NCBI GenBank assembly: GCA_030549775.1
Contig: CM060171.1
Coordinates: 4,561,001 to 4,625,000 of the forward strand
Source: Tamarix chinensis
Lineage: Eukaryota > Streptophyta > Magnoliopsida > Caryophyllales > Tamaricaceae
Reading direction: 5' to 3'
Length of the DNA stretch: 64,000 nucleotides
The notes beneath the pieces were generated by a model. The model did not search any database and was not told where the DNA came from. It saw only the letters and a program-made list of their open reading frames with translations. Of this stretch, positions 48,244 through 60,150 are shown piece by piece; the first letter of the stretch is position 1; each line of letters starts with the position of its first letter. Made by a program: the position numbers and the translations under genes.

Positions 48244-48948
48244 GTGCAGCAAAAAGTGCACTTTTATAGCCTTCCATGCTGTTTCTCCTCTGCTTTCCTG
48301 TGCTTCTACGACTGCTTACTTTTCTCCAATTCTGATGGCTCCTTTTCTCTTTTTTTTATTCACCCTTCTCTGCTGCTCGTACTTTCTTGTGCCTATGTTC
48401 CCTTTTTTTTTTTTCTTTTTTTCTCGTCTACACCAGCTTCCTCTTGTGCCGTTTTTTTTTTGGTTTCTTGTGCTGCCTTTTAAGCTACTCCACCTGTGCG
48501 CCGTTGACTCCTACTTTCTTATGCTGCTTCACTTTTTCTCGACTGACTCCTTCACCCGTATCTTTTTTTCTTTTCTTCATTTTTTGTTGTGTGCCTATCT
48601 CTCCGTACTTCTCCTTTTTTTTTCTTCCTTACTTTTTTGTGCGACTAGCGTCTTTTTTTCTTTGTTTTTGTGTTTCTTGACCTTTGGGCCTTCGGTCGTT
48701 GGGCCGTCGGTCCAAAGGGCACTCATTTTTTTTATTACTTTACCTACAAAATAAAATTTAAAAAAATTAATAAATAATCTTATATTTTAAATTTATTAAA
48801 TTTATGTCATTTTAGCTCAAATAATAATATTTATACAATTATTATCACTTAAACATAAAATTATAATTATTCATATATGTTACTTAAATAAAATATTAAA
48901 AACTAAGATTAAAAGGGTATTAAATATGTCAAAATATGTACTCATCAG
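48244..48948 (-). repeat. Second LTR segment of the Tat/Ogre-like element (5' LTR, upstream part)
   Basis: Homologous to 35007-35687 and ending at the same point (TGATGAGTACATATTTTG on the - strand). The Ale-like copia separates it from the remainder of the LTR and the interior. Poly-T-rich open frames (48335-48754 and neighbours) are low-complexity artefacts. Confidence 0.7.
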
Positions 48949-49290
48949 CCACCTCCCTTGATTCGGCCTCCCTTGCTATTCCACCACCCCTACCAATGGT
49001 AGATTGTGCCGTTGTTAGCCCCCTTGCACGGTAATCCCAACCAATCCCCTCCTTGTTGCATAAGTCTTGGCCGAGACTTCCTTTGAGCCTTGGTTTAATT
49101 CCCCCCTTTATTTCACCTCCATTTACCTTATATTTTCCATAACTATATCATTATGTGCTAATGTGTTTTGGTAATTGTTTCTTAGTTGATTTACCGAAAG
49201 TTTTGAAGGAGGTAGGATAGGATAAGCATACTTAGAGATCGGATCCCTTTTCTTAGGTATATATATATATAAGGCGCATTTTCCAATATA
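48949..49290 (+). repeat. Right part of the interrupted LTR that starts at 34051
   Basis: It resumes with GCCACCTCCC, CT-rich, then sequence resembling 30660-30790 of the 3.57-kb solo LTR (CATTATGTGCTAATGTGTTTTGG versus TTATATGCTAATATGTGTGTTGG). Its natural 3' end is missing. Confidence 0.4.
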
Positions 49291-49299
49291 TCATACATA

Positions 49300-50584
49300 T
49301 CACCAAGCCATGCTTCCATAATCTCATGCTAGAGCATATAATATTTAGAAACACATAAATCATGCTTTGTGCTGGAATTTACATAGAAACATGCATAGGT
49401 AATTGGATAGCACATTATCATACAAATTATCCAATCACATATTAAGGTAAGTTTGATTTATTCGCAAGTGATCAAACCTTCTAGCAAAGTAGACCTAGCT
49501 TGATGAAAACCCTAAAAAACCTTTTTTTGATTTCCTAGGTAAAATTAAGGGAGCTAAAATAAGCTAAAGATCTCAAATTTTCAATGAAAACACTCAAAAT
49601 GAGAAGAAACGAATGGAGGTTAAAATCTTAAACCTTAACCCAAAATTTAAGAACTCCAAGAAGAGGACTTCAAGATTCTTTAACCCTTTTCCCTACCTTA
49701 ACCCTTATTTGTTTAAGGAAAATAAAGATATGTTAAAATGAGGATCAAGCAGAAGAAATAAGAAGGGGAATAATTGATGACAAAAAGAATTAGAAGGCAA
49801 GGTTCTGACATTTAGAAAATTCTATGGGAAATAAAAGAAAGAAAGGCGAAGAGAGTTGAATGTGCGAGGGAGAAAACAAATTTGATGAGAGCTTGTGAAG
49901 ACCTAGGTTGCCAACAAAAAGAAAGTGATAGGGGAGTAAAACAGTAAGGATGAGGTAAAATGTGAGACATGAATGTAATGGGTTGGTATGATATGAGTGA
50001 AGTAGATATGGAAGAAAATTTGGCCATAACTGACTAAGGGAAAGTGGAAGCCCCAAAATTAGGCCTTACACATGCAAGCCTAAGGTAGAGGAGAACGGTG
50101 AAGAGAGAATGAAGATGGTAGGTGAGGAAAATACCTCAAAAATACTTTTAAGAGTTTTTTATCTAAATAAAATCAAATAATGATCCAAATAAAGTGAAAA
50201 TAGTCCAAAGGCACCCAAATATGCTTATTAGTACAATAATATCATAATAATAAGGTTTTCACAAATATTTGTAGAAGAATCAAATTCAAGCTAAAAAATG
50301 CTTGAAAATTTCTGTAAAACTAGTTTGTTGGTTCCAGAATACTAGCTAACTAGTATAACAAGTTGACTAGTGTTCACAGACCAATTGACTAGTTCTTCTA
50401 AGGTTATAAATTGGGTTCTATGATGAACCGTTCTACTAATTTAGGTCATGAATAGTCAATTGGTAGACCTCAAACTCATATTTTTACCTATTTTCAATCC
50501 CTTTAAAAAAAATTCAAAACCATTATATTTTATGCCAACATAATTTTTAATACATTTTTCTAGATTTTAGGATGGAGTATTACA
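49300..50584 (-). repeat. G1 chromovirus LTR, inverted, 3'-truncated
   Basis: On the - strand it starts TGTAATACTCCATCC at 50584 and follows the G1 LTR order: GGCATAAAATATAATGG, then AACCGATC-type subrepeats near 50320-50460, then the pyrimidine-rich region. The left limit is approximate. Confidence 0.65.
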
Positions 50585-50738
50585 ATGCAGTTTGACACAT
50601 CCATGTTAAAGGTTTCGATTCCACACAATGTGATCTTTTCAGCTAGTTTTTGTTTATTGCAAGGTCGGCGCATCCTAAAACTTCCATATTTTAGTTGGTC
50701 CTTAGATATTACTTTGCCAATATCAAGGGTTCTTCTGT
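50585..50738. other. 154-bp spacer between two back-to-back G1 LTRs
   Basis: Not similar to the G1 LTR or to the purine-tract region. A 63-codon frame on the - strand runs through it, with no recognised motif. Probably a scrap of pre-insertion DNA. Confidence 0.5.
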
Positions 50739-52760
50739 TGTAATACCCCATCCAAAATTATTCAAATTGTGTTTAAAATTATGTTAATATAAAATAAATT
50801 GGTTTTGGTTTTGATTTTGAAAAGGGCTTGGAATTCTCATAAAAATATAAATTTCAGGTGCACCAATCGATTATTTTCCTAATCAATTGACAGGTATACT
50901 CAGGAACTACCATTTTTAATACACAATAAACCATTCGGTTGTTTACTCGAACTAATTAGCAAGTTATCCTATGAATTTAGATCCTTTTCTAATTTTAGTT
51001 TTGAATCTCTTTCCAATGATTGTGAAAACTTCTAATCAAGATCTATTTTTGCTAATAAACATATTTTGCTACTGTAGGATTATTTTTACACTATTTAGAT
51101 CATCTTATGATATTTTATTTAGCTAAAAATTCCCTAAAAGTGCTTTTATGGTATTTCTCACATTCTCTCTTTTCCCAAATTTCCTCTCTTTTCTGGTAGC
51201 CATGGTTGTGTGGTTGACTTCTTACACCTTTTTTCCTAACTTACCAAAACTCAGCCATGTTTTTCCCTAACTACATTATACCACCCTCACCTTATTTCAT
51301 CATGCATTTCTTTTACACTTGGTTGCTCACACCCAACCAATTCAATCTATTCTCCTTAAGGATGTCAACATTCCTTTATTACATTCCATTCTTGATTCAT
51401 TTTCACATCTTACCTTCTACATTTTCTTTATTCTCCTTTCCCTTGGTAAATTTTGTTAAGTTTTGAGATATCATTCACTTTCCCCCTATATTCTTCTTGG
51501 CCGGGAAAAACAAAGGCTTGCCTCTTTTCTCCTAATCCTTGAGTTGATTGTTATCTCTTATTTCATCTCCTAATATTAACTTTATCTCTACCTTAATTTT
51601 CTAAAGTAAGGATTGATTAAGGTTTTTAAAAAGGTTCAAGATCTTGGTTTGTCTCTCTTTAATTTTAGTTATGAGAAAAGGTTGTGTATTACCATTTCTT
51701 CTTCTACTTCTTCTAATTTCATTATATTAAGTTTTCAAAATGAGTTTTAAGAGCTTTGATTCTTGTTTCTCTTATGAGATCGAGATCTTATTAGATACCA
51801 TCAATTTTGGAGTAATTATGTGATAAAAAGTTTTACTTAGGCATAAGGCATCATTATTAATTTGAAAAAGGTTTTGTGTTATTTGTTGTGGTTTCGAGTG
51901 CTTGGTATATTCTTTGATGTGTTTGTATCATGTTAAGTTCTTAGATTCAAGCATATTGCCATGTTTTAATTTCTAAAGTTTTGGAGTATGCTTAAGTATT
52001 TTGATATTACGCACGAGTTTAGTGAAATTCAAGCATGATCTTGTTGATAATCAATTTCCACCATAATTTATGTGAATTAATATATAGAGTATGTCTTTTT
52101 ACATTTTCTACAACATCATATTATGGTAGTATTAATTTAGAAAAAGATTGGTAATTTTGATTATGTGTGGTTCGTGGGTCTGAATGTTGTTTCACCTAGA
52201 CCAGTCCATCGGTTGCTATAACCGATCAACTGGTTGCGTGAAAAGTTTCATGGGTTGGTGGTTACAATCAAGTGGTTTCTTGAATAGCCGATTGGTGTTA
52301 TGAACCATTCGATTAGTTCTTGTGAGCAGTCAATCCATTTACCCAACCCATTAATCAGTTCTTTTTTAAATAGAATGGTCTTATACTTACACACATCGAC
52401 CAGTTTGGCCAAACCCATTTATTAGCTTCTATGAATAGTCGATCGGTTAGACCAACCTGTTAACTTTTTGTGTGTGTATTATTTTTATCTCAGGTTTGGT
52501 GCCACTAGATAAGTCGACAGATCCTAGCGACTGATTGATTAGTCCACCTAAGTTTGCCTTGATTACTAACAATTTTATGATCCTTATTTTGGGATTTCTA
52601 TCTTAAATTTTCCTTATAATAATTATTTCAACCATTCATAACCTAAATTTAATGTCGATCAAAATGTTAATTTTATAGTGACTTGAGTGGTTAAGTTGGT
52701 GTTATCTTAAACACCCGATTTGGTGGATTGTGTACTTGGTTGGTGTTTGGTGTCAACATT
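50739..52760 (+). repeat. G1 chromovirus LTR, + strand copy
   Basis: Begins TGTAATACCCCATCC and parallels 576-2660 for about 2 kb, including GTTAATATAAAATAAAT, CT-rich centre words (CACACCCAACCAATTC near 51330) and the GATCGGTT-type subrepeats at 52195-52560. Similarity fades after about 52760, and gag-like sequence begins abruptly 100 bp later. Confidence 0.8.
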
Positions 52761-52862
52761 GAAAACACCTAATTGATTTTATCTTTGTAATCAAATAATG
52801 GAATCTTAGAGGTATTCCCAACATGCATACTTAGTGTTTGGTTATCTTTTGTTCCCTTTAGC

Positions 52863-53640
52863 CTAGGAGACCAAGTATAATAGAATCGGGTTGATCATCA
52901 TCGTCTGCTGATCTTTTACGGTCAGGAAGACCCGGAAGTTTTGGAATGCTGAATGAGGGACTTTGAGAAGATATTTGTGGCTAATGGTTTCACAAAGGAT
53001 AAGCATAGGGACATAGGAGTGTTCCATTTGTGGGGATGTGCTAACAGGTGGTGGAGAGGTTAACAACTAAGAGGAGCTACTACAAACTAGTGGGAGCCTT
53101 TTGTGATGATACTTGGATATCGTTTCTACCATACATGCATGAGGATGGTGAAGTATGTCGAGTTCATAGCTTTACATTAGGATATATATACAGTGGAGGG
53201 GTACTACAATTGCTACCTTGATCTAGTCCATATTTCTCTAGAGGTCAACATTGGTGAGAGGATGCAGGTTCACCGATTTTAGTTGGAGTTGAATATAATA
53301 ATTTAGGAGATTTTAGTAAGGACTCGTATGTAAGACTTGTAGGCTATGTATGATTATGCCTTGGGGGCATTGTTGATTGTGCAAGCCCATAGTGCTTAGT
53401 CAATTGTTAAGCGAGGGTTTGAGGGTGGACAACACTAGGGTGGAGAGAAGGGGTTACAAACCACAGTTAGCTACCGATCATGATTAGTGCCTCGATATGA
53501 AGGGTAGTCAAGTCTATTGATAGGGAGATATTTTTTATGTCATAGGTATGGAAAGAATCACTAGGAAACCCATTGAATTGGTTAATTGGTCCAGTGTCAT
53601 AGATGTGATAAGTTAGGGATCACTAGTTTGAATGTTGGAT
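52863..53640 (+). pseudogene. Chromovirus gag remnant
   Basis: + strand reading with shifts shows EDPEVLEC then MRDFEKIFVANGFTKDKHRD, VFHLWGCANRWWRG and FVMILGYRFYHT. These match the plant chromovirus capsid order (EKIF...A, F-L-G-A--WW, W--F---FY--Y). Near 53540 CHRYGKNH and near 53596 CHRCDKLG are decayed zinc knuckles. Many stops. It follows the G1 LTR, so it is probably that family's gag, with the 5' leader deleted. Confidence 0.7.
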
Positions 53641-53769
53641 TACCAAAGACAGTATCCAGCAAAAATTGATGCGTTCGCAACATATAATGGTCCATATGTA
53701 GCTAACCTAGAGGGTTCAACAAGCAAATAGTAGAGTAGAAAAACTACTCCGCAGTAGAGTATCCAAATG

Positions 53770-54081
53770 CCTAGTGATAAGATATTCTAATTCAAAGTTT
53801 TCATAAATATTAGAAAGAGATTCGAATCAAAATCAGAGAAGGATATGAAATCATAGGACAAATAGTTGATCGATTTGAGCAAATAAGTCTATTGGTTCAT
53901 TAGGAAATAAAATTGTTAGTTCCTGAGCGTATCAGTTGATCAGTTAGGGAAACCAATCAATTGGTGCGCCTAACATTCATATTTTTGTTTAAATTTCAAT
54001 CCTTTTCCAACACCAAAATTAATTTATTTTATATCAATATAATTTTAAATGCAATTTGAAGGATGTTAGGATAGGGTGTTA
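53770..54081 (-). repeat. Inverted 5' fragment (~310 bp) of G1 LTR
   Basis: On the - strand, from 54081: GTAACACCCTATCCTAACATC, then TTATATTGATATAAAATAAA, then two GATCAACTG-type subrepeats and TCTTTCTAATATTTATGAAA. This is colinear with 577-880 of the first LTR. Confidence 0.8.
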
Positions 54082-54798
54082 CGGTTACAATTGTATAGGG
54101 TCATCACAAGATTCACATAATGGGGTGTGAAGAATAAGAATTAAGGAAAAATTCTGAGGATTATAGATCTAGAAGTTTGATCTAGAAAAATCTTAGTTGG
54201 GAATGGATACTCTTTAATTGAGTGGATTAATCTCAGGTTTGTTCTCGATAATCTTGGTGAGGACAGAAATATGAGTTTGAGAGTTTTTGATTCTTTGTAA
54301 TTACTTGGGATGATAGTAATAAAGTTATAAGTTTGGCAATATGTTTTTGCTATTTTGTATAGTCTCCTGTGATCATATTTTATTTTCCAATAATTTTTTG
54401 GTAGCAAGAAAGATGAAAATGGGTTGGAAACTAGAACCTTAACCAAGACCATCTATGCAAACTTCATAAGTTTTTTTTTTTATTGTAACCAACTCAATAG
54501 ATGGATATTTTCCTTTACAAAGCAACAACATGTTATGATTAGTTAATTTTTTTATATTATTATTACACATTCAATGTGACATTCAAGCGTTTGTTAGACG
54601 CGAGATATGCTAACATTATATATAGATGCTACATTGCATGTTACCAATAGATATATAAATTATCATGATTTGGATTCATAAGAACTCCATGTCATTTAAT
54701 TTTTTCCCTCCATGTTTTACTTGGACATATGTAGTCCACAATTTAAATAAAAAAGAGAATTTTTCCCCCAATCTTGTGTTAATCAAATTCCTCTCTAG
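54082..54798. other. Unassigned 0.7-kb stretch
   Basis: AT-rich. A 103-codon frame at 54141-54452 on the - strand has no recognisable domain. I see no repeat ends or RNA gene here. TAG at 54796-54798 is the possible target duplication of the CACTA element. Confidence 0.5.
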
Positions 54799-54819
54799 CA
54801 CTAATTCAAAAAGGGATCT

Positions 54820-55340
54820 TAATAACAGTTATCTTATAATTTTAGTAATGGTTTTGAACCGTTATTAAATCCGTTATTAAAGATTTAATAATGGTTCATA
54901 ATCGTCATAAAAAATATACAAAAAACCGCGAATATTGGGGTAAACTTGGTATTTAATAACAGTTTGTAATTCACAATTGTTGTTAAAAACAATGTTTTAA
55001 AAACGGTTAATCTAAAAACAGTTGTTAAAATGTCAACCAATCAGGGTTTTAATCATTGATTATGCATTTATTAAACCCTAATACGTATTAAATAAGCATA
55101 AAATGGATTTTTAAATAACAATTTTGAGTTAAAACTGTTGTTAAAACACGGTCGATTTAGGGTTTTAATCATTTATTATGCATTTATTAAACCCTAATTG
55201 AGATTAAATGCCTACTTTTAATATTGATTTTTAAGTATAATCATTATTAAAAAGGGGTTTTGATAATGGTTCTTACTTAAAAATCGTCATTAAAATATCT
55301 ATAATAACGGTTTAAGTAAGTAAGAACCATTATTAAAACT
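54820..55340. repeat. CACTA left subterminal repeat region
   Basis: At least ten copies of AACGGTTT/AACCGTTATTAAA-type units in both orientations, for example near 54832, 54850, 54868, 54890, 55000, 55250, 55270, 55300 and 55325. A ~110-bp direct duplication is also present: GGGTTTTAATCATT...TGCATTTATTAAACCCTAAT near 55042 and 55152. Confidence 0.85.
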
Positions 55341-55663
55341 TATTTGTTTTTTTTATATTCTTATTGTTTTGTTCCAATCCACATACACAGTTGTATGTTC
55401 AAATATTTACCAAATCTGCAGTGTAAAACAACATCAATTCATATATACATGCATGTCTTCCTCCCAAATGACACTACATATTTTCAATCAATCTCTAATT
55501 GGTATGTCTCAATACATTGGGCATACTTAGGAATCAAAATTAGTAGGCATACCACAACTTGGTAGGTCTACACTTCAAAGTCAAAAGTTCATAGATCATA
55601 ACCTAGATGACCAAAAGACGTAGATGAAATACAAACCTGATCATGCATGTAGAATGTAGATCC

Positions 55664-58250
55664 CTAATACCAAATGTATAAGTGCACATGCTTAGCCCAT
55701 TGTTCTCTAACTTCATCAATTTCATCATCATTGTATTTCTGGCATCGTGCATAACCATTGGTGAAAAACTACAGATTCACAAGTTTTGATTATTAAATTA
55801 GTACTTAGGTTAAGTACCAAATATATATGTCATGATTCGTTAATGGAAAAATATGAAAAAACAAATATACATGGCTTGGATCTATGTTGATCGATTTGTT
55901 TTGGACTATCATATACATTGCTCTACATACATAGTATCCACAATCATCATCATTCTGCTGTTGTGGACACTGTCAAATGAATTCAGTTAGCTCTCTGACT
56001 GTTAGATATTAATTCGATTTAAAATAAAATATAAAATAGTTATCTTCCTACTTACCATTACAGGCTTATATTTAAGACCCTTTGGGTCTGGGATACCATT
56101 CCCACATCTCCTCTGATACGTCGTCCATAGTGCCCTAATAAATAGAGTTAGATACACAATACTGTAAGTATATATACCTAAAATAATTAAAGTAGAATAT
56201 ATGCATAAATAAGTTAATAAAGTAAGAAGTAAAAATTATACTAACATGTCAATAAATTCTTTCCCACAACGATGAACGACGTTAAAAGGTACATCATATG
56301 TTAGAAGGGAATCAAACAAATAGACTTTATTAAGATTAGGTCAGATGGCGTACAAAACCCAATGTTTATTTTCCAGGTGAGGAATGAGATAAAGCTTGTT
56401 GTATCCCTCAATCAAAATGCGATTCGCTAAATAGTTTATGTGCCTACCCTCTCTTATTGTAGTACCGTCAACTATGTAGTATGGGCACACAAACACAATA
56501 GAGGATAATATTCCCTCCCTCGTAGCAAGACTAGGTACCAACCTAGGGACGATAATAACAATGCATATTTGTTAATAATTAATAACTCATATAACATGTC
56601 ATAAAAATTCTAATGGAACAAGAAGTACTAAAATCTAAAATATGAAATAATACTTACATGACATAGACGACAACACTCGTGGTTGAAATCCATTCATGAT
56701 TATAAATGTCACTTATGTCAACCGCTAAACCATAGAAATAGCGTCATCCCTCCCAACATACTCAGGTCGACAATCAATGAAAATATAATTGTCGTTGAGG
56801 CAGTTTTGGACATAAAAATATAATAAAGCCAGTCCTGGTGGATGTTGGCTCTTCTTTGAAGATAGAATCTTTTGTGGGGCAACTAATTTTTCTGATTTAG
56901 CTCTTTTTCCTTTAGCAACGCCCTCTTTTGTGTTGCTCATTCTGCTAGTACCTCTCTTCGTTTTACTCTTAGGAGCATTCTTCTTTTTTGATTCCTTAAT
57001 TCATAATAATAAACGAAATATGTATTAAGCATATATATATATGAAAAAGGTATAAACAATGTAAATAAAAAATAAGGTCTAATAATGATGTCAAATGTCA
57101 TTACTTCTTCAGTAGTGAGATGTATCTGATCCGTAGGCCAAGGCACAAAGCTTCCATGAGCTTCTAGCACTGTGGCTACCTCATTGCCTTCTGTATAACA
57201 AGGCAAAAGCGCAATGCCAATGATTGGAGTGTCAATATTCACTAGCCTTGTATTTAGGGCCAAGTTATATCCATGGACTATTTGCATTTGGGTACTATAG
57301 CTGGTGCGTACCCTTCATTTTGCCAAAAGAGTTGAAATGTCATTCGCTAACAAGTCACATTTATGCAAACCCTGAAACAAAATATTATAAATTCTTAATT
57401 ATTTATGACACCGAATAAATTAAATAATAATTCATAGTTTGTAATGCTTACCTTGGGAAGAGAATAAAGACGTGCATCAACTTCGCAACTATCTCTAATG
57501 CTATTTACTTTGGGTATGTGAAGCTGATCATGGTCAACTCCTTTGAGATTTGATAAATGACAACTCTTGTTCCATTGTTGCCATCCGTTCAAATGCCATA
57601 TTTAGTTTCTGGGTGAGGATGACCACTTGCTCATTAGTGCTACAAGAACCACGAGATCGACCGCACACGCTCGTTCTCGTAACACCTAATCCAAGACACT
57701 TGTGTCTTTCAGGGTGTTCTACAATTCCTGTAGCCTGGGACACAATGTTATATTGGTCTACCCCCTCTGCATAATCCTAATAACTATCACTCTCAAAGTC
57801 CACTCATCTCGATATGTCATCTGCTTCCTTACATCATCAACATAGAGTCTAGTCACGAATACTCTAGGGTAACCAGGGTGGATACTCGGAGGCAAGCTAT
57901 GATGAAACCGCCACTCGTCATCAATCACCATAAGCTCTCTAGGTATCCAATCATACTCTCTGAAAAATACCTCACCCTCAATAAATCTCAGGTGTGGTGC
58001 ATCAACGTGGTGGATAAACCAATACAAAAAAGTAGATGTAGCCAACGATCATGGCTCCGTCTGAGGTAGGGTCAAGAGTGGGTGATACAATCTAAAATGG
58101 AATGGGTCATACGATGCACTATTCACAGACAATTGACCTAGCTCGTTGTATAACCATATGACATGAGTCTGTAGATCAGCATCTGATGCCATGCATAGAA
58201 TGGTGGAGGGTATGTCATAGCAATAAGCGACATCTCACTACCTACGAATG
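55664..58250 (-). pseudogene. CACTA-encoded Ulp1/C48-type cysteine protease ORF, multi-exon, decayed
   Basis: Exons can be followed on the - strand by GT-AG junctions. 58045-57758 holds REYDWIPRELMVIDDEWRF and VTRLYVDDVRK. About 57743-57452 includes a helical MATMEQELSFIKSQ-like stretch and ends LYSLPK before GTAAGC. About 57372-57110 resembles the CACTA-associated DUF8039 block: GIALLPCYTEGN then EAHGSFVPWPTDQI. A basic exon lies at about 56998-56650. The protease core follows: LIPHLENKHWVLYAI (catalytic His, 56400-56343), VYLFDSLLTYDVPF (Asp, about 56310), an exon ending GLKYKPVM before GTAAGT (56057), and CPQQQNDDDCGYYVCRAMY (Gln and Cys, about 55977-55920). The last exon has EIDEVREQWAKHVHLYI and a stop at 55664-55666. 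Stops inside exons (TGA after LLAK near 57313; TGA after HWVLYAI at 56341-56343) make it a pseudogene. All catalytic residues are retained. The role of such proteases in CACTA elements is not settled. Confidence 0.8.
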
Positions 58251-58806
58251 AGAACAACCACTAAATCTTATCATCAAGGTTGTTCTTGAAAGGATCTAAG
58301 TTACAGAATATGTAAATTCTTCAACTACCTAGACAAATCATAAATATATTCTATCATATCTTAACCAACTATGAAAAGCCAACAACATACCCACATAAGA
58401 TACCTATGATAAAACATATAATATTGAATTGATTTTTATTTATTTATCTATTGATATAAATGTGTCATTAAATATCAAGAAAAAGATAAATTACCAAACA
58501 CGTCCTTTCATTTACTCCCACTAGATTTGTCAATGAGTTAAGTCGAATCAAACTTCCTCTTATTATACTCGACATGCTTAAAATAATGACATAATCTTAA
58601 CTTATATATTTAACCAACCGGCTAAACATCAAACTATCATCTAATTGTTAAAGCTCTGTATAGTAAAATTAAGTAGATATTAATAAGATAATATATATAG
58701 GTTAAGTATAATAATATGATATTATTAAAAGTAGAGTTGAGAATAATGTATATAATAGTTTGTTATAAGAGAACATATTAATTATCATATTTAGTATAAT
58801 AAATGG

Positions 58807-58872
58807 TAAACCCTAACCCTAACCCTAATAAATTATAATAAAAACCAACCCTAAACCCAATAAACCCTAATC
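58807..58872. repeat. Interstitial telomere-like CCCTAA repeats
   Basis: Three contiguous CCCTAA units (58810-58828) with degenerate copies (CCCTAAACCC, CCCTAATCC) up to about 58880. Plant telomeres are CCCTAAA repeats. This is a short degenerate tract inside the CACTA element. Confidence 0.7.
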
Positions 58873-58914
58873 CTAAACCTAGCTAACTATAATTAAACTC
58901 TAATAAATCCTATA

Positions 58915-58917
<3 letters not shown>

Positions 58918-58978
<61 letters not shown>

Positions 58979-58979
58979 A
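58918..58979. repeat. Compound (TTA)n(TTG)n microsatellite
   Basis: About nine TTA units followed by about eleven TTG units, uninterrupted. Confidence 0.95.
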
Positions 58980-59819
58980 TACACAGTTATTCCTCTCTAT
59001 TTAACTATTCACTTTTATATCTTCTTTATTTTCTATGTCCATTTAATGCTCATCAAATAAAAATTATTAACATGCAACTCTAATTGAAATTTTCATTTAA
59101 TGATGTACATATGTAAAATATAATTTCATTTAATTATATTTCATTTCCTAACATCCTAGTGTCCTATATTTATTAACAAAAATGTGTATATATATATAGT
59201 TTTTACGAGTGACATTACTAATATTTTTAAGTATTTTATTTCTCTTGATAATTAAGCACTACAATGGTATATATATATGTAAGGTTGGCCAACACACTCA
59301 TGAATGTTGATATATAACACCGACAAATTCAACAACGAACATTAACAATTTTTACCAACACATTCAACAACAAACACCAACACATTTTTTAACAACAAAC
59401 TGCAATTCTTCAATAACACACACTGAAATCTGCATCAACAAGCATGCATTTTTATATATAATAGGCACAGAAAATAAGCTACGGAAGAACAAAACCATAC
59501 GTAAGAGGAGCAGAGGTAGCAATAGAAGTGGCGGTGAGCAAGAGAACCTGTGACGAGCAAGAGGACAACAATAGCCACATTCAAACAAGGTGGAGCAAGA
59601 AGGACCAAATGTAGGTAAGGTGTGCAAGAATGGCAGAACATGCAACGCCAAGAATGACAACGGTGTGGTGGTGCAAAAGAGACCGAGTGGTGGTTGCCCG
59701 GATTTAAGAGGAGGAGGAGGAGTGGTGGTGCAAGGGTTCGCAAGAGAATGAGAGTAAGAGAGGGAAGGTGCAGAATAATAGAATCTGAAATTTTTGGCAC
59801 GAAATAATAACTGAACTAA

Positions 59820-60147
59820 ATAAGAGGCGGGTGATTGGGGTTTTAATAATGATTTTTATAGGAACCGTTATTAAAACCCCCCTCTCTTATTTTCATACGG
59901 TGATCCTTTTAATAACGGTTCTCTCAAGAACCATTATTAAAACAACTTTTAATAACGATTTTTACATGTATCGTTATTAAAACTACTGTGTATAATTTTA
60001 CGGTGGAGGTTTTAATAATGGTTTTAAACTATAATCGTTATCAAAACTTTCTCAACTATACCGCTAATCAATTTTCATGTGTTTGGCAACGGTTTCAAAA
60101 TCACTGTTATTAATGTGCCGTTATTATTTTCTCTTTCCGTAGCAGTG
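59820..60147. repeat. CACTA right subterminal repeat region and terminal repeat
   Basis: Inverted and direct copies of TTTTAATAACGGTT and AACCGTTATTAAAA at about 59843, 59868, 59910, 59932, 59948, 59968, 60010, 60035 and 60110. It ends in CCGTAGCAGTG at 60147. Confidence 0.85.
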
Positions 60148-60150
60148 CAG

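Larger units (their letters stand above)
54799..60147 (-). mobile_element. CACTA (En/Spm) transposon, 5,349 bp
   Basis: The left end is CACTAATTCAAAAAGGGA and the right end, on the - strand, is CACTGCTACGGAAAGAGA. Both then lead into TAATAACRG, about 20 of 30 positions alike. Flanking triplets are TAG and CAG. Beside each end lie many direct and inverted copies of AACGGTT and AACCGTTATTAAAA (54820-55340 and 59825-60140), the subterminal transposase-binding repeats that define CACTA elements. The coding part retained is a decayed Ulp1-protease ORF on the - strand. No TNP2-type transposase motif was found, so this copy is non-autonomous. Confidence 0.85.

Noticed and set aside
48335..48754. 139-codon Phe-rich frame
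   Set aside because: Same T-rich LTR sequence as above. No signal peptide plus domain structure, no conservation of frame.
54141..54452. 103-codon - strand frame as a gene
   Set aside because: No recognised domain, AT-rich, and surrounded by degenerate transposon sequence.
58807..58828. True telomere or chromosome end
   Set aside because: Only about three contiguous CCCTAA units, not the CCCTAAA plant unit in array, and embedded in a transposon.
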